A DNA stretch of 40,497 nucleotides from Candidatus Kaiserbacteria bacterium (GTDB lineage: Bacteria; Patescibacteriota; Minisyncoccia; Phycocordibacterales; UBA2100): positions 1 through 40,497 of the forward strand of contig JACQKA010000039.1 of the NCBI GenBank assembly GCA_016204805.1. The letters run 5' to 3'. The position numbers and the translations under genes are program-made. Positions 1 to 7,587 of this stretch are shown one piece after another (the stretch's first letter is position 1; each line of letters opens with the position of its first letter). The notes under the pieces are model-generated. The model had not been told where the DNA came from and ran no database searches. It was given only the letters and a program-made list of their open reading frames with translations.

Positions 1-90
1 ATGTAAAGTAAGTGGGACCACCGAGGTAACCCACCGATTGTAAAAAATGGTACCTGAGTAGTATACGTTGATCCATTGCCAAAGTTTTTG

Positions 91-130
91 AAACGCCTTA
101 TGGGGATATATAAACACCATAAGGCGTTTT
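91..130 (+). terminator. Hairpin terminator
   Basis: A 13-bp perfect stem (arms 91-103 and 117-129) with a 13-nt loop runs into a short T tract. It probably ends a plus-strand unit whose body lies left of the window. The first 43 bases hold an open frame ending in TAA that could be the last codons of that gene, but they are too short to identify. Confidence 0.6.
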
Positions 131-140
131 CATATTGTCG

Positions 141-255
141 TTCCGTGGAAATCGCGAGCTGCTTTGTTGCGGGCTTCGGCGCTCCCTCACCGTATATTCA
201 ATACGGCTCAGTTCGCTCCTCGCCCGCGCCTCGCATCTCATCAATTTCCACGAAA
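141..255. repeat. Long imperfect inverted repeat, family member 1
   Basis: Outer arms 141-152 and 244-255 pair with one mismatch. Inside are the strings ATCGCGAGCTGCTT and CCTCGCATCTCATC and a small central hairpin (CGTAT/ATACG). The same strings in the same order recur at 14036-14158, so this is a dispersed element. It carries no credible gene. The open frames across it are low-complexity and overlap one another. Confidence 0.6.
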
Positions 256-357
256 CTCCGAGGCATATTTACGCCCCTCGAACTGCATCCAATTCCACAA
301 ACCCTCCCCGCATCCAGTACCTTTTATCCAAATTGCCATCTTAAATATGCAAACGAA

Positions 358-387
358 GAGCCCATTCCACCAAGGTGGAATGGGCTC
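358..387 (-). terminator. Terminator-like palindrome downstream of the zinc-ribbon gene
   Basis: Two 14-nt arms (358-371, 374-387) are perfect complements around AA. Read on the minus strand the stem is followed by a T-rich stretch. It lies about 75 nt past the stop of the gene ending at 461, so it most likely ends that transcript. Confidence 0.5.
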
Positions 388-460
388 TCGGCTATTCACA
401 TCACCGCCAGCATGCTTCCCTTGACATTATGTCTTGGGTGGCACAAGCACCTACGCGATC

Positions 461-718
461 CTATATAGTTGGGATTTTGTAGCGCGCTGGTTCGGTGACA
501 TGTTTGTTCCCACAACAAGCACAAGTGCAGTACTTGGCTGGGACTTGCTCTATAGGCTCGATGTACCCATAAGAGTCCCCATTGGTATCATCAACGCCGT
601 TCACGAACGCGACCTTTTTCTTGCACATTGGGCAAGAGGCGGGGTCTATATCGTAGGCGTCGATTTCCCAGTAGTGGCCGTTCTCGCACCAGACTTGCTG
701 GCGACCTTCGTATGACAT
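461..718 (-). CDS. Small zinc-ribbon protein, function unknown
   Basis: This 85-residue soluble protein has an N-terminal CENGHYW segment (Cys11), a CPMCKKK knuckle (Cys29, Cys32) and a C-terminal cluster CTCACCGNKH. These are enough Cys/His ligands for one or two structural zinc sites. An AGGAGG ribosome binding site lies 5-6 nt before the ATG, one of the clearer Shine-Dalgarno sites here. A short palindrome TGTACTGTACA (744-754) sits in its upstream region and could be an operator. The gene is monocistronic and followed by a hairpin at 358-387. I do not recognise a named family. A nucleic-acid or protein-binding role is only a guess from the zinc-ribbon form. Confidence 0.7.
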   Translation of the reverse strand: MSYEGRQQVWCENGHYWEIDAYDIDPASCPMCKKKVAFVNGVDDTNGDSYGYIEPIEQVPAKYCTCACCGNKHVTEPARYKIPTI

Positions 719-797
719 GGCTTCCTCCTAGGTTTGAGCCGAATGTACTGTACAATATCAAATAGAAAAAAGCAAATTCACAAATTCAGACAGATTT

Positions 798-2261
798 CTA
801 GCTGACGTGATACTTTTCCCTAAGCTTTTCAACCTCCTTTTCATCCTCTTCAGTGCGGCGGTCTTTGCCCTGCTCGCCTAGTTTCTTTAGTTCTTCTGCA
901 GGTAGCGCGAGCAATTCAAGGGCGTGGCGTTCCAAATACGCCGCATCATTTTTCGTAGGATCATCGAATACTTCTTCAAGAAGTGCATGTAGTGTCCAGC
1001 CGATTTTGGGCCCCGGCCGTTCGGCGGATAACGCCATGAGCTGTTTGCCGTCTATCTTGAGCATACCGACCGAAATCGGGTCGCGGAGTGCCTCTTCCAC
1101 CATAGAAATATATTTTCGCAGACGGAACGGCTGTGCTTTTGGCCTGCCGGTGCCGATACGGTCGCAAATGCGGAGGTTCAGTAGGTCCCAAATGTTCTCC
1201 TGCCCCACATTCACAATGAGCCGGCGTACCGCAGAGAGCGTGATCTTGTCCGGATCGGAGAAAAACATGTGCCAGCGCACCAGTCGTACAATTTTTTCAG
1301 TTAAATCATTGGGAAGCTTGAGGTTTTCAAGTATTTTCTTGGCCATGCGAGCGCCGATGACCTCGTGTCCATGGAAGGTAAAGTCGTCTTTTTCTTTGTC
1401 GTGGCGGCGGGAATCGGGTTTCCCGATGTCGTGGAGAAGCGCCGCGAGTCGCACATGGATCGGCCACTTTTGGTCGGCGGCATATTGAAGTGTGCGGAGA
1501 GAATGTTCGAACACATCAAATGAATGCGCCTGATTCTGTTCGATCCCCATCGCCCCTTCGAGTTCCGGCAGGATATATTTCAAAAGCCCCAGCTTTTGCG
1601 CAACATATAGCCCTTGCATGGGCCGGTCGGTTTCAATGATGCGGATGAATTCGTCGCGAATACGCTCGCAGGAAATTTTCTCAAGCTGACTCGCGTTTGC
1701 CGCGATGCCCGCCATCGTTTCCGATGCGATAGTGAAATCAAGCTCGCAGGCGAGCCGTACGGCGCGCAACATGCGAAGCGCGTCTTCGGCAAAACGCTCT
1801 TTCGGGTCGCCGACGGCGACGACAAGCTTGTTTTTCAAAGCTTCCTCACCTTCGTGCAAATCGATCAATTCAGACCTGTGCGGCTCGTATGCAATGGCGT
1901 TAATAGTAAAATCGCGCCGTTTAAGGTCATCTTCCAGTTTGTCGCTCCATACTACCCTATTCGGCCAACGCGCATCTTTATATTCGTCCTCGAGGCGATA
2001 TGGAGTTACTTCTATCACCTTGAGGCGCGGGTCTTCCGATTCTGTTTTCACGCCAACGGTGCCGAATTGGTTTTCATAGAAACTGTCAGGGAATACTTGC
2101 TGAATTTTTTCCGGCGTTGCGTTCGTGGTGATGTCCCAATCTTTCGGCTCGCGCTCAAGCAAAAGATCGCGCACGCATCCGCCGATCAAATATGCTTCAT
2201 ACCCCGCGATGTGGAGACTTTCATACACGTGAAGAACCTCATTGGGAATCTTAAGCCGCAT
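798..2261 (-). CDS. cca: CCA-adding tRNA nucleotidyltransferase with HD domain
   Basis: This enzyme of the class II CCA/poly(A) polymerase family (487 aa) adds or repairs the 3' CCA of tRNAs. The head domain shows GGCVRDLL (27-34), the metal-binding DWD (41-43) and RRDFTINAIAY near 114. A central RNA-binding region follows, then an HD phosphohydrolase motif (LLHDIGKPDSRRHD, about 275-287) and a charged C-terminal tail. The start at 2261 is preceded by TAAAAT (plus-strand 2268-2273), exactly 6 nt upstream, with no Shine-Dalgarno site, so the mRNA is probably leaderless. Three of the four tRNA genes in the window lack an encoded CCA, so this activity is needed. Whether it adds all of CCA or only A cannot be told from sequence alone. 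Confidence 0.93.
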   Translation of the reverse strand: MRLKIPNEVLHVYESLHIAGYEAYLIGGCVRDLLLEREPKDWDITTNATPEKIQQVFPDSFYENQFGTVGVKTESEDPRLKVIEVTPYRLEDEYKDARWPNRVVWSDKLEDDLKRRDFTINAIAYEPHRSELIDLHEGEEALKNKLVVAVGDPKERFAEDALRMLRAVRLACELDFTIASETMAGIAANASQLEKISCERIRDEFIRIIETDRPMQGLYVAQKLGLLKYILPELEGAMGIEQNQAHSFDVFEHSLRTLQYAADQKWPIHVRLAALLHDIGKPDSRRHDKEKDDFTFHGHEVIGARMAKKILENLKLPNDLTEKIVRLVRWHMFFSDPDKITLSAVRRLIVNVGQENIWDLLNLRICDRIGTGRPKAQPFRLRKYISMVEEALRDPISVGMLKIDGKQLMALSAERPGPKIGWTLHALLEEVFDDPTKNDAAYLERHALELLALPAEELKKLGEQGKDRRTEEDEKEVEKLREKYHVS

Positions 2262-2320
2262 CTTGCTATTTTAGTACATTCATTGTGTTCATGCGAATTG
2301 GCGGATATCATGCATGCATT

Positions 2321-2393
2321 GCGCCCGTAGCTCAAAGGATAGAGCGTTCGACTTCGGATCGAAAGGTTGGGGGTTCGAGTCCCTCCGGGCGCA
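2321..2393 (+). tRNA. tRNA-Arg (anticodon TCG)
   Basis: A full cloverleaf is visible: acceptor GCGCCCG/CGGGCGC, D arm GCTC/GAGC, anticodon stem TTCGA/TCGAA with loop CTTCGGA (anticodon TCG), and T arm around GGTTCGAGTCC. The discriminator is A and no CCA is encoded. It lies 60 nt from the start of the divergent cca gene. Confidence 0.95.
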
Positions 2394-2435
2394 CAAGTTG
2401 ATGACCGGCGCAGAGTATGAGAACATAGACCACAC

Positions 2436-2506
2436 GCGGGTGTAGTTTAGTGGTAGAACACGACATTGCCAATGTCGAAGTTCGGGTCCGATTCCCGACA
2501 TCCGCA
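2436..2506 (+). tRNA. tRNA-Gly (anticodon GCC)
   Basis: Acceptor GCGGGTG pairs with CATCCGC. The anticodon stem CGACA/TGTCG carries loop TTGCCAA (anticodon GCC). The T loop is GTCCGATTC. The length is 71 nt with no encoded CCA. It lies 42 nt after tRNA-Arg, so both may be processed from one transcript. Confidence 0.95.
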
Positions 2507-2507
2507 C

Positions 2508-2755
2508 AAAAAAGAAAAGCCCCGGAAATATTTTCGGAGCTAAAAAGGGCTGCGCGATTAGTCGTTATCGGCTCCCGCATGTTGCCCACACATGCGCTCA
2601 TTGACCTTGCCGTCTCGGCTCTCACCGAGAGGATACAGGTTATCATCGCGCGACTTACCCTGTACCTGACGAAATGACTTTTCTCCACCGTTCCGTCGAT
2701 CGCCGGAACGGTGGAGGGGGATCTGTAAACAGCCTTGACCCCCTTTCGAGAGCAC
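2508..2755 (-). ncRNA. Probable structured non-coding RNA, family unknown
   Basis: A minus-strand promoter (TTGAGA, 16 nt, TATATA) predicts a transcript start near 2755, and a hairpin with a T-rich tail ends it near 2508. In between are no convincing codons but several strong stems. A GGGGG/CCCCC stem opens the RNA. A 13-bp stem (CTCCACCGTTCCG with its complement) occupies 2675-2708. Next comes TACAGG/CCTGTA, then TCTCGG/CCGAGA, then CGCATGT/ACATGCG, and a longer-range GCGCGAT/ATCGCGC pairing spans them. I compared it by eye with RNase P RNA, tmRNA, SRP RNA and 6S RNA and found no diagnostic motif. 6S-like or lineage-specific RNA remains possible. Confidence 0.45.
2519..2540 (-). terminator. 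Terminator of the putative ncRNA
   Basis: Read on the minus strand, a GC-rich stem (2519-2528 with 2531-2540, one mismatch and one wobble) is followed by TTTTCTTTTT. This is a standard intrinsic terminator and points to a minus-strand transcript facing the tRNA-Gly gene. Confidence 0.6.
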
Positions 2756-2761
2756 TAATGT

Positions 2762-2789
2762 TATATAAGTACCTCAGTAGTGCTCTCAA
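2762..2789 (-). promoter_or_regulatory. Promoter of the putative ncRNA
   Basis: On the minus strand TTGAGA (2784-2789) and TATATA (2762-2767) are separated by 16 nt. The -35 lies in one arm and the -10 in the loop of an inverted repeat (arms about 2741-2757 and 2778-2793, core AGAGCACTA), which could act as an operator or cruciform. Confidence 0.45.
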
Positions 2790-2915
2790 AAGGAGGCGGG
2801 AGCAGAGTTCCCACAGTAATCCTTGTACTAAACGTGTACCCAAGCCTAAGTAGATATACATGCGCACCTTCTCAACTCACCTATCTTCTGTGGACACAGT
2901 AAACCTGTTAATAAG

Positions 2916-2947
2916 TGGTGGTCAATACCACCATTTTGGTGTATACT
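2916..2947 (+). promoter_or_regulatory. Promoter and palindromic operator of the TrmB-type regulator
   Basis: A perfect 7-bp inverted repeat (TGGTGGT 2916-2922, ACCACCA 2927-2933) overlaps a -35-like TGGTCA (2919-2924). The -10 is TATACT (2942-2947), 17 nt downstream. The operator sits where a bound protein would block RNA polymerase, so autoregulation by the adjacent regulator is likely. Confidence 0.6.
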
Positions 2948-2953
2948 GTAGGC

Positions 2954-3700
2954 ATGAAGAAATATACGCAAATTCTCAATGATATTGGGCTGAGCCCCAA
3001 TGAGGCAAAGATTTACGAAGCGCTTCTTCAACTGAAGAACGGGACGATTTGGGACATTTCGAAACATGCCGAAGTGCACCGCCGTAACGCATATGACGCT
3101 ATCCAACGCCTCATTGCTCGCGGACTCGCCTATCAAGTCTTGCCCAAAAAAGTGCTTACATATGCACCGGTGCATCCCGACAAACTCAGGGAACTTGTCG
3201 ATGAAAATGTGCGTTCGCTTGAGTCCGCCCTGCCAGGACTGCGTAAGCGTTTCGATGAAATTGATCGGGAACAGTCAATCGCAGTGTATCGGGGCGTTCA
3301 AGGAGTAAAAAACTATCTCCACCTGCTTATCAGAGATGCGAATCCTCGATATGTGTTCGGTGCCAAGGGGTTGTTTCCGGCGCTTGGTATTTCCACCCTC
3401 GTGCGTAAGGCGGAGTCAGGTACACGAAAACACAACAGAATCATCTATCAAATGAGTGAGCGAGCACGCCTCGCGAAGGAGGGGAAAATAAATGCGCGGT
3501 ATCGTTTTCTTCCCGAGAAATACAGCACAGACACATCCGTATCTATCTTCGGAGACTACGTCGCTCTTGTTGGCGCAGGAATCGGGAGAGTTGAGACTAA
3601 GGACGATGCGATCGTCTTCGTCGTCAAAGATGCGCGTGTTGCAGCAGACTACAAGAAATGGTTTGAGTTCATGTGGGACCATTTACCCGCCGAGAAATAA
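2954..3700 (+). CDS. TrmB-family transcriptional regulator
   Basis: This 248-aa protein has an N-terminal winged helix-turn-helix (about 1-75). It begins with the typical LNDIGLSPNEAKIYEALLQL, continues with a recognition segment around RRNAYDAIQRLIARGL, then a short coiled region and a C-terminal domain that in TrmB proteins binds small molecules, often sugars. I chose ATG 2954 because TATACT ends exactly 6 nt before it, giving a leaderless mRNA. An upstream in-frame start at 2915 would lie inside the promoter. The stop is 1 nt from the stop of the convergent membrane-protein gene. A palindrome at 2916-2933 suggests self-control. The ligand and other targets are unknown. Confidence 0.85.
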   Translation: MKKYTQILNDIGLSPNEAKIYEALLQLKNGTIWDISKHAEVHRRNAYDAIQRLIARGLAYQVLPKKVLTYAPVHPDKLRELVDENVRSLESALPGLRKRFDEIDREQSIAVYRGVQGVKNYLHLLIRDANPRYVFGAKGLFPALGISTLVRKAESGTRKHNRIIYQMSERARLAKEGKINARYRFLPEKYSTDTSVSIFGDYVALVGAGIGRVETKDDAIVFVVKDARVAADYKKWFEFMWDHLPAEK

Positions 3701-3701
3701 G

Positions 3702-4592
3702 CTAGAACGGAAACCGCTTGGTCTTCTTCTTGCCGTCGAGTGTGGTGGGCATAACGAGCGTTCCGAGCGTGAGGAGCGTTACTGCGATCGGGAACCAGCG
3801 ATGCTCGCGGCAGCGGTCAAACATGAACCACAGGGCGAGCAGTACCAAGAACATAACCAGGAGAGTCACCGCAAATCGCACTCCATTTCCAGCCAAGAGA
3901 TACGGCAGAGAATCGATAATCACGAACACAGCGACGATACATATCAGAATAAGGAATATCCATGTCATCTTGGGCCAGCTCTTGCATTGCTTGCCCAGCA
4001 TGACGGTGTCGGTGATGCCCGATCCGACCATGCCCTTCCCTTCATTCACATCCGGCTTCTTGTCGGTGTGAGTCGTCTTTCCTTTTTCAGCAAGCTTTGT
4101 CGTAGATGATGTGCCGGTTGGGGTTGCAGGATGAGTCGGGGTGACCGGTGTCGGCGCTGTCAGGTGACGAGTGGGCAACTGCACGACAAATTCTTTCTGT
4201 ACGACACAGTCGATGCTTGTTGCGGTCATAACGCTGACCATGATGTGCACCTCACCCGCGATGCCGTACCAGCTTGGTACGTCAACGTGGAGTTTTGTCG
4301 CCTGCGTTGTGCCCGTCTGCCAGTAGGTAGTGAAACGGGATTCGAGCGCGTGACCACCAACTACTGTTGCGGTTGCGACCGGCGTGCCATCCCCTACCAC
4401 CGTGTAATCAAAGGAGTGCAAATCGCCGTCCTCATACACATACGGCTTGAAGTTCTCGATGGTGGGCGCGTTAACGCACACTGCCGGCATTGTCGCCGCT
4501 TCGGCACGGATCGTTGTTCCCAATATGCCGGCAATAAAGAGCCCGACATAAAGGACAGCAGATACTATGAATTTTGAGCTTACAGTACGCAT
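3702..4592 (-). CDS. Secreted-domain and four-helix membrane protein, function unknown
   Basis: This 296-aa protein has an N-terminal signal or anchor helix (about 8-28, ending near AEAA), then a Cys-containing extracytoplasmic beta-rich domain (about 35-140). A Pro/Thr-rich linker (about 140-165) follows, then a stretch with three or four hydrophobic helices between about 208 and 285, and a basic tail GKKKTKRF. The layout is an outward-facing domain held on a membrane bundle. I do not recognise a family. An A/T-rich upstream region allows a nearly leaderless start. It converges on the TrmB-type regulator with a 1-nt gap, so the two are not co-transcribed. Confidence 0.7.
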   Translation of the reverse strand: MRTVSSKFIVSAVLYVGLFIAGILGTTIRAEAATMPAVCVNAPTIENFKPYVYEDGDLHSFDYTVVGDGTPVATATVVGGHALESRFTTYWQTGTTQATKLHVDVPSWYGIAGEVHIMVSVMTATSIDCVVQKEFVVQLPTRHLTAPTPVTPTHPATPTGTSSTTKLAEKGKTTHTDKKPDVNEGKGMVGSGITDTVMLGKQCKSWPKMTWIFLILICIVAVFVIIDSLPYLLAGNGVRFAVTLLVMFLVLLALWFMFDRCREHRWFPIAVTLLTLGTLVMPTTLDGKKKTKRFPF

Positions 4593-4602
4593 AAAAATAA
4601 TT

Positions 4603-5165
4603 GAACAATTGGATAAAACACGAGTGGACCTCGCTTCAACATGCTATTTACTAAATTGGGATGATTAAGGATTGATCCTGAATCCCGAACCGCTTGGCCT
4701 TTGACATACAAAGTCCGAAACGGTGTGCATAAGGAGAATACAACTGTCCTATGTGTACACCCACCATTACCCCACTGTCAACCTTGAAAACACTGATTTT
4801 TAAGTCAAAAACAGCAATCAGTAACGGCCAGAACTCTAGGTCAAAACTGTGGAAAACTAAGTGGATATGTGGATTAATCAGACATGAAAAGGAATGTCTC
4901 ACACGAAACGTCCGATGGGAAATTGGCGTAAAACCAATGAGTATATGGTTTTCCCTGACAAATGACATAATGTTACTTAGAAACATGGGGGTAATGTTTC
5001 CCGTGAAAACCCGGCGCTCGATTGCTTCTCCCGCAGGGTACGGGTTGCGCCCCAGCGGAGCGCATCCTGAAGGATCGGCGGCTGGCCCCTCGCTTCACTC
5101 GAGGACCATGCCCAGCCGCCTGCGCGACCCCCCTGCGGAGAGAACAATCTTCGCTCCTAGGCAGT
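4603..5165. other. 560-bp intergenic region with a branched inverted repeat
   Basis: I find no convincing gene. Overlapping frames of 111 aa on the minus strand and 138 aa on the plus strand have neither a recognisable domain nor a good start. The left part (about 4640-4980) is visibly more A/T-rich than its surroundings. The right part holds a nested structure: arms 5020-5038 and 5131-5150 (imperfect), a perfect inner stem GGCGGCTGG/CCAGCCGCC (5077-5085, 5112-5120), and a small TGCGC/GCGCA hairpin. Confidence 0.5.
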
Positions 5166-5173
5166 GAGGTGCT

Positions 5174-5590
5174 ATGATTCACGCGAAACTTATGTTGCCA
5201 AACAAGAAAGAGGAGAACAAAAGGATCGGGCGGATAGGCGAGGGGATAGCGCAGAAATTTCTTGAAAATAAAGGTTTTTTCGTCCTTGCGCGTAACTACA
5301 AGAGGAAGTTCGGCGAGGTGGATATCATCGCCCAGAAGGGCAGGGTTGTGCATTTTGTGGAAGTTAAGTCTGTCCGTTCAACCCAGGGCGGCGATGTTAC
5401 ACGTGAAAACGGGGGGTATAGGCCAGAGGAATTGGTCCACCCAGGCAAAATGCGGAAGATCAGTATGGTAGCGAATGAATATATGGCTCATAAGCCGGAA
5501 AACCTGGATTTTCAGATTGATGTGGTGGCCGTGTTCATAGACGAAGCAAGAAGGATAGGGAAATGCCGCTTCAGCGAGAACGTTAATTAA
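5174..5590 (+). CDS. YraN/UPF0102 family nuclease-like protein
   Basis: This 138-aa protein has the family core: IGRIGEGIAQKFLENKGFFVLARNYKRKFGEVDIIAQ..., then VHFVEVKSVRS. The pattern E (GEGIA), GEVDII and VEVK matches the PD-(D/E)xK nuclease-like active site of YraN proteins, which resemble Holliday-junction resolvases. ATG 5174 is preceded by GAGGTG about 6 nt upstream. A second in-frame ATG at 5192 is less well placed. A hairpin terminator follows at 5597. Enzymatic activity of the family is poorly established, so the role in DNA processing is inferred from the fold. Confidence 0.85.
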   Translation: MIHAKLMLPNKKEENKRIGRIGEGIAQKFLENKGFFVLARNYKRKFGEVDIIAQKGRVVHFVEVKSVRSTQGGDVTRENGGYRPEELVHPGKMRKISMVANEYMAHKPENLDFQIDVVAVFIDEARRIGKCRFSENVN

Positions 5591-5596
5591 CGTAAT

Positions 5597-5626
5597 GGAC
5601 ATTATAAAGGACATATAATGTCCTTT
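5597..5626 (+). terminator. Intrinsic terminator after the YraN-like gene
   Basis: A perfect 10-bp stem (5597-5606, 5614-5623; GGACATTATA/TATAATGTCC) is followed by TTT. It separates the nuclease-like gene from tRNA-Pro. Confidence 0.6.
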
Positions 5627-5664
5627 AGATATCTAATGTTTTCGTGCTACACTCTCCAAGTACG

Positions 5665-5735
5665 CGGGGCGTAGTATACCGGTAGTACGCCTGCTTTGGG
5701 AGCAGGTAGACCGAGTTCGATTCTCGGCGCCCCGA
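5665..5735 (+). tRNA. tRNA-Pro (anticodon TGG)
   Basis: Acceptor CGGGGCG/CGCCCCG, anticodon stem CCTGC/GCAGG with loop TTTGGGA (anticodon TGG), and T arm CGAG/CTCG around TTCGATT. The discriminator is A and no CCA is encoded. The next start codon (ATG 5738) lies 2 nt past the discriminator. Confidence 0.93.
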
Positions 5736-5737
5736 CA

Positions 5738-7525
5738 ATGGACAAACTTGATGAAAAGATGGAATGGAAAGATTTTAATCAATCCTTAAGGTTCGTGTTT
5801 TCCTACATGTTGGAAAACAGGCGCGAAGCAATCACGGTATCCATTCTTTCTCTTCTTGTAGCAGTTTTGAGCGCTGCCACTCCATATGCGATGGGGAAGT
5901 TCATTGACGGCCTTACGGCCCTATCGCAGGGGAACGGAGGTTCACTTTGGTTTTGGGCGTTGATTGCTTGGGCGGCAATCGTTTTTATAGACACACTTGC
6001 TGATTGGCAATTGGGTGTGCACTCGCGTCGTATGTCGACTTATGTCCAAGCCATGTCGCTTGCCCGCTGGTATACAGGTGTCTTATCTCTCACAATGGAT
6101 TTTCATAAAAACGAAAAAAGAGGATCCATCAGTAGCAAGATAAACAGGGCAAGCAACTACCTCTCGCAACTGATTGAGCGCATAATCCTAGGCCCTGGCC
6201 CCCAGCTCATCGCTATACTTTTTGCTCTTGTAGTTGCATACACGTTACAACCGATTCTCACCGGGATTATTGCTATCGGCATGATTCTCTTTGGGGTCAT
6301 CTCTATCAAGACAGCACTACCGCTTGTCCAGTTACAACAGGGGTCCAACAAAGCATCAAATAAGGCGCATGGTGATGCGTACGATACTCTGGGTAACATC
6401 CAAACGGTCAAACAATCCACGGCGGAATTATACAAAGAGCAAACGATTACAAAGCTTTTTGTTTCTGAAACCCTCCAGCAGTGGCTGAAGCCCGTCGTTG
6501 TGTGGCAAAGAATCAAATTCTCTCAAGATCTCGCTGTTCTCATGACGAGGCTGACAGTACTTGTCGGATCGGTGTATTTTGTGGCACGCGGCGCACTGTC
6601 CGTTGGTGAACTCATTGCGCTCAATACATACACTGGCATGGTTTTCGGACCTCTCACCAACATCGCCCTCAATTGGAACACCATTCAGGCCGGATTAACT
6701 TCTGTGCATGAAATGCAGGAAGTTCTTGATCTTGAAAAAGAAGCATACGAACGTCCAGACGGCGTTGTGCCTGCGGAATGGAGGGGCAATATTGAATTTC
6801 GCACCGCAAATTTTGCTTACCCCGATGCGCCAGAGCGAACGATTCTTTCTGACGTATCATTTGAAATCAAGAGTGGAGAAACAGTGGCGTTTGTGGGTGA
6901 ATCGGGAGTGGGGAAGAGCACCGCGATAGAACTTATTGGTGGGTATTACTATCCGACGGCGGGTGAAGTGTTGGTAAGTGGAGTGCCGACAAGCAAATTG
7001 CCTCTTCGGCCGTTGCGCGAACGCATTGCGGTCGTGCCGCAAGAGCCCGTGCTTTTCAACGACACAGTCATTAGCAACATTCGTTTCGGGCGGGCGAATG
7101 CGACAGATGCGGAAGTCGTGGAAGCGGCGAAAAAAGCTTTTGCACATGAATTCATCGAAACGTTTCCTGAAAAATACAATCAATTGGTGGGGGAGCGCGG
7201 CGTAAAGCTTTCCGTCGGCCAGAAACAGCGCATCGCGATTGCCCGCGCCATTTTACGGGACCCGAAGATTCTCATTCTCGATGAACCGACATCGGCGCTT
7301 GATGCCAAAACAGAATCACAGATCACTACATCGCTTGAAGAACTCATGCGCGGGCGCACCACCATTATCATCGCGCACCGACTCTCCACCGTGCGCAAAG
7401 CAGACAATATCGTTGTGTTCGAAGGCGGTAAGGTTGTGGAGCAAGGCAAGCATACCGACCTCATCGCAAAAGAAAACGGCGTCTACCGCAAGCTCTACGA
7501 ATACCAAATCGGCTTGCATGCATAG
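5738..7525 (+). CDS. ABC exporter, fused permease and ATPase
   Basis: This 595-aa half-transporter is of the MsbA/MdlB type. An N-terminal transmembrane domain of about six helices (about 20-320) precedes a nucleotide-binding domain with Walker A GESGVGKST (near 388), signature LSVGQKQR (near 490), Walker B ILILDEPTSALD (near 511-522) and the switch histidine in IIAHR (near 545). It would work as a homodimer or with a partner elsewhere, exporting a lipid, peptide or drug; the substrate cannot be read. I chose ATG 5738 since upstream in-frame codons lie inside tRNA-Pro. There is no Shine-Dalgarno site, so tRNA 3' processing would leave a leaderless message. Confidence 0.9.
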   Translation: MDKLDEKMEWKDFNQSLRFVFSYMLENRREAITVSILSLLVAVLSAATPYAMGKFIDGLTALSQGNGGSLWFWALIAWAAIVFIDTLADWQLGVHSRRMSTYVQAMSLARWYTGVLSLTMDFHKNEKRGSISSKINRASNYLSQLIERIILGPGPQLIAILFALVVAYTLQPILTGIIAIGMILFGVISIKTALPLVQLQQGSNKASNKAHGDAYDTLGNIQTVKQSTAELYKEQTITKLFVSETLQQWLKPVVVWQRIKFSQDLAVLMTRLTVLVGSVYFVARGALSVGELIALNTYTGMVFGPLTNIALNWNTIQAGLTSVHEMQEVLDLEKEAYERPDGVVPAEWRGNIEFRTANFAYPDAPERTILSDVSFEIKSGETVAFVGESGVGKSTAIELIGGYYYPTAGEVLVSGVPTSKLPLRPLRERIAVVPQEPVLFNDTVISNIRFGRANATDAEVVEAAKKAFAHEFIETFPEKYNQLVGERGVKLSVGQKQRIAIARAILRDPKILILDEPTSALDAKTESQITTSLEELMRGRTTIIIAHRLSTVRKADNIVVFEGGKVVEQGKHTDLIAKENGVYRKLYEYQIGLHA

Positions 7526-7542
7526 GATTTTTATGGTATTGT
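7514..7542 (+). promoter_or_regulatory. Promoter of the DEAD-box helicase gene
   Basis: TTGCAT (7514-7519), 17 nt, TATTGT (7537-7542). It overlaps the last codons of the ABC exporter and leaves a leader of about 38 nt before the helicase ATG at 7588. Confidence 0.5.
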
Positions 7543-7587
7543 TGTGAAGTTAAGCCTCCGGACGCTCTTGAGGGTTAGCAATGCAAT

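Noticed and set aside
1-43. End of a gene in the first 43 bases
   Set aside because: A short open frame ends in TAA before a terminator, but 13 codons are too few to identify and other frames are open on the opposite strand.
76-715. Overlapping plus-strand frames of 69-130 aa near the left edge
   Set aside because: They run through a terminator hairpin and an inverted repeat or lie antisense to the zinc-ribbon gene, with no domain and no ribosome binding site.
1614-2330. 238-aa plus-strand frame opposite cca, and similar long antisense frames at 12717-13622 and 23969-24745
   Set aside because: They are antisense shadows of well-supported genes. Their translations show no domain and they cross promoters and starts of real genes.
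4845-4890. DnaA-box-like TGTGGATTA in the 4.6-5.2 kb gap
   Set aside because: It is a single one-mismatch site far from dnaA. The dnaA-dnaN gap has better and more numerous boxes.
4651-5167. Two overlapping frames of 111 and 138 aa in the 4.6-5.2 kb gap
   Set aside because: They lie on opposite strands of the same A/T-rich DNA, lack start signals and show no domain. The second runs into the GC-rich hairpin.
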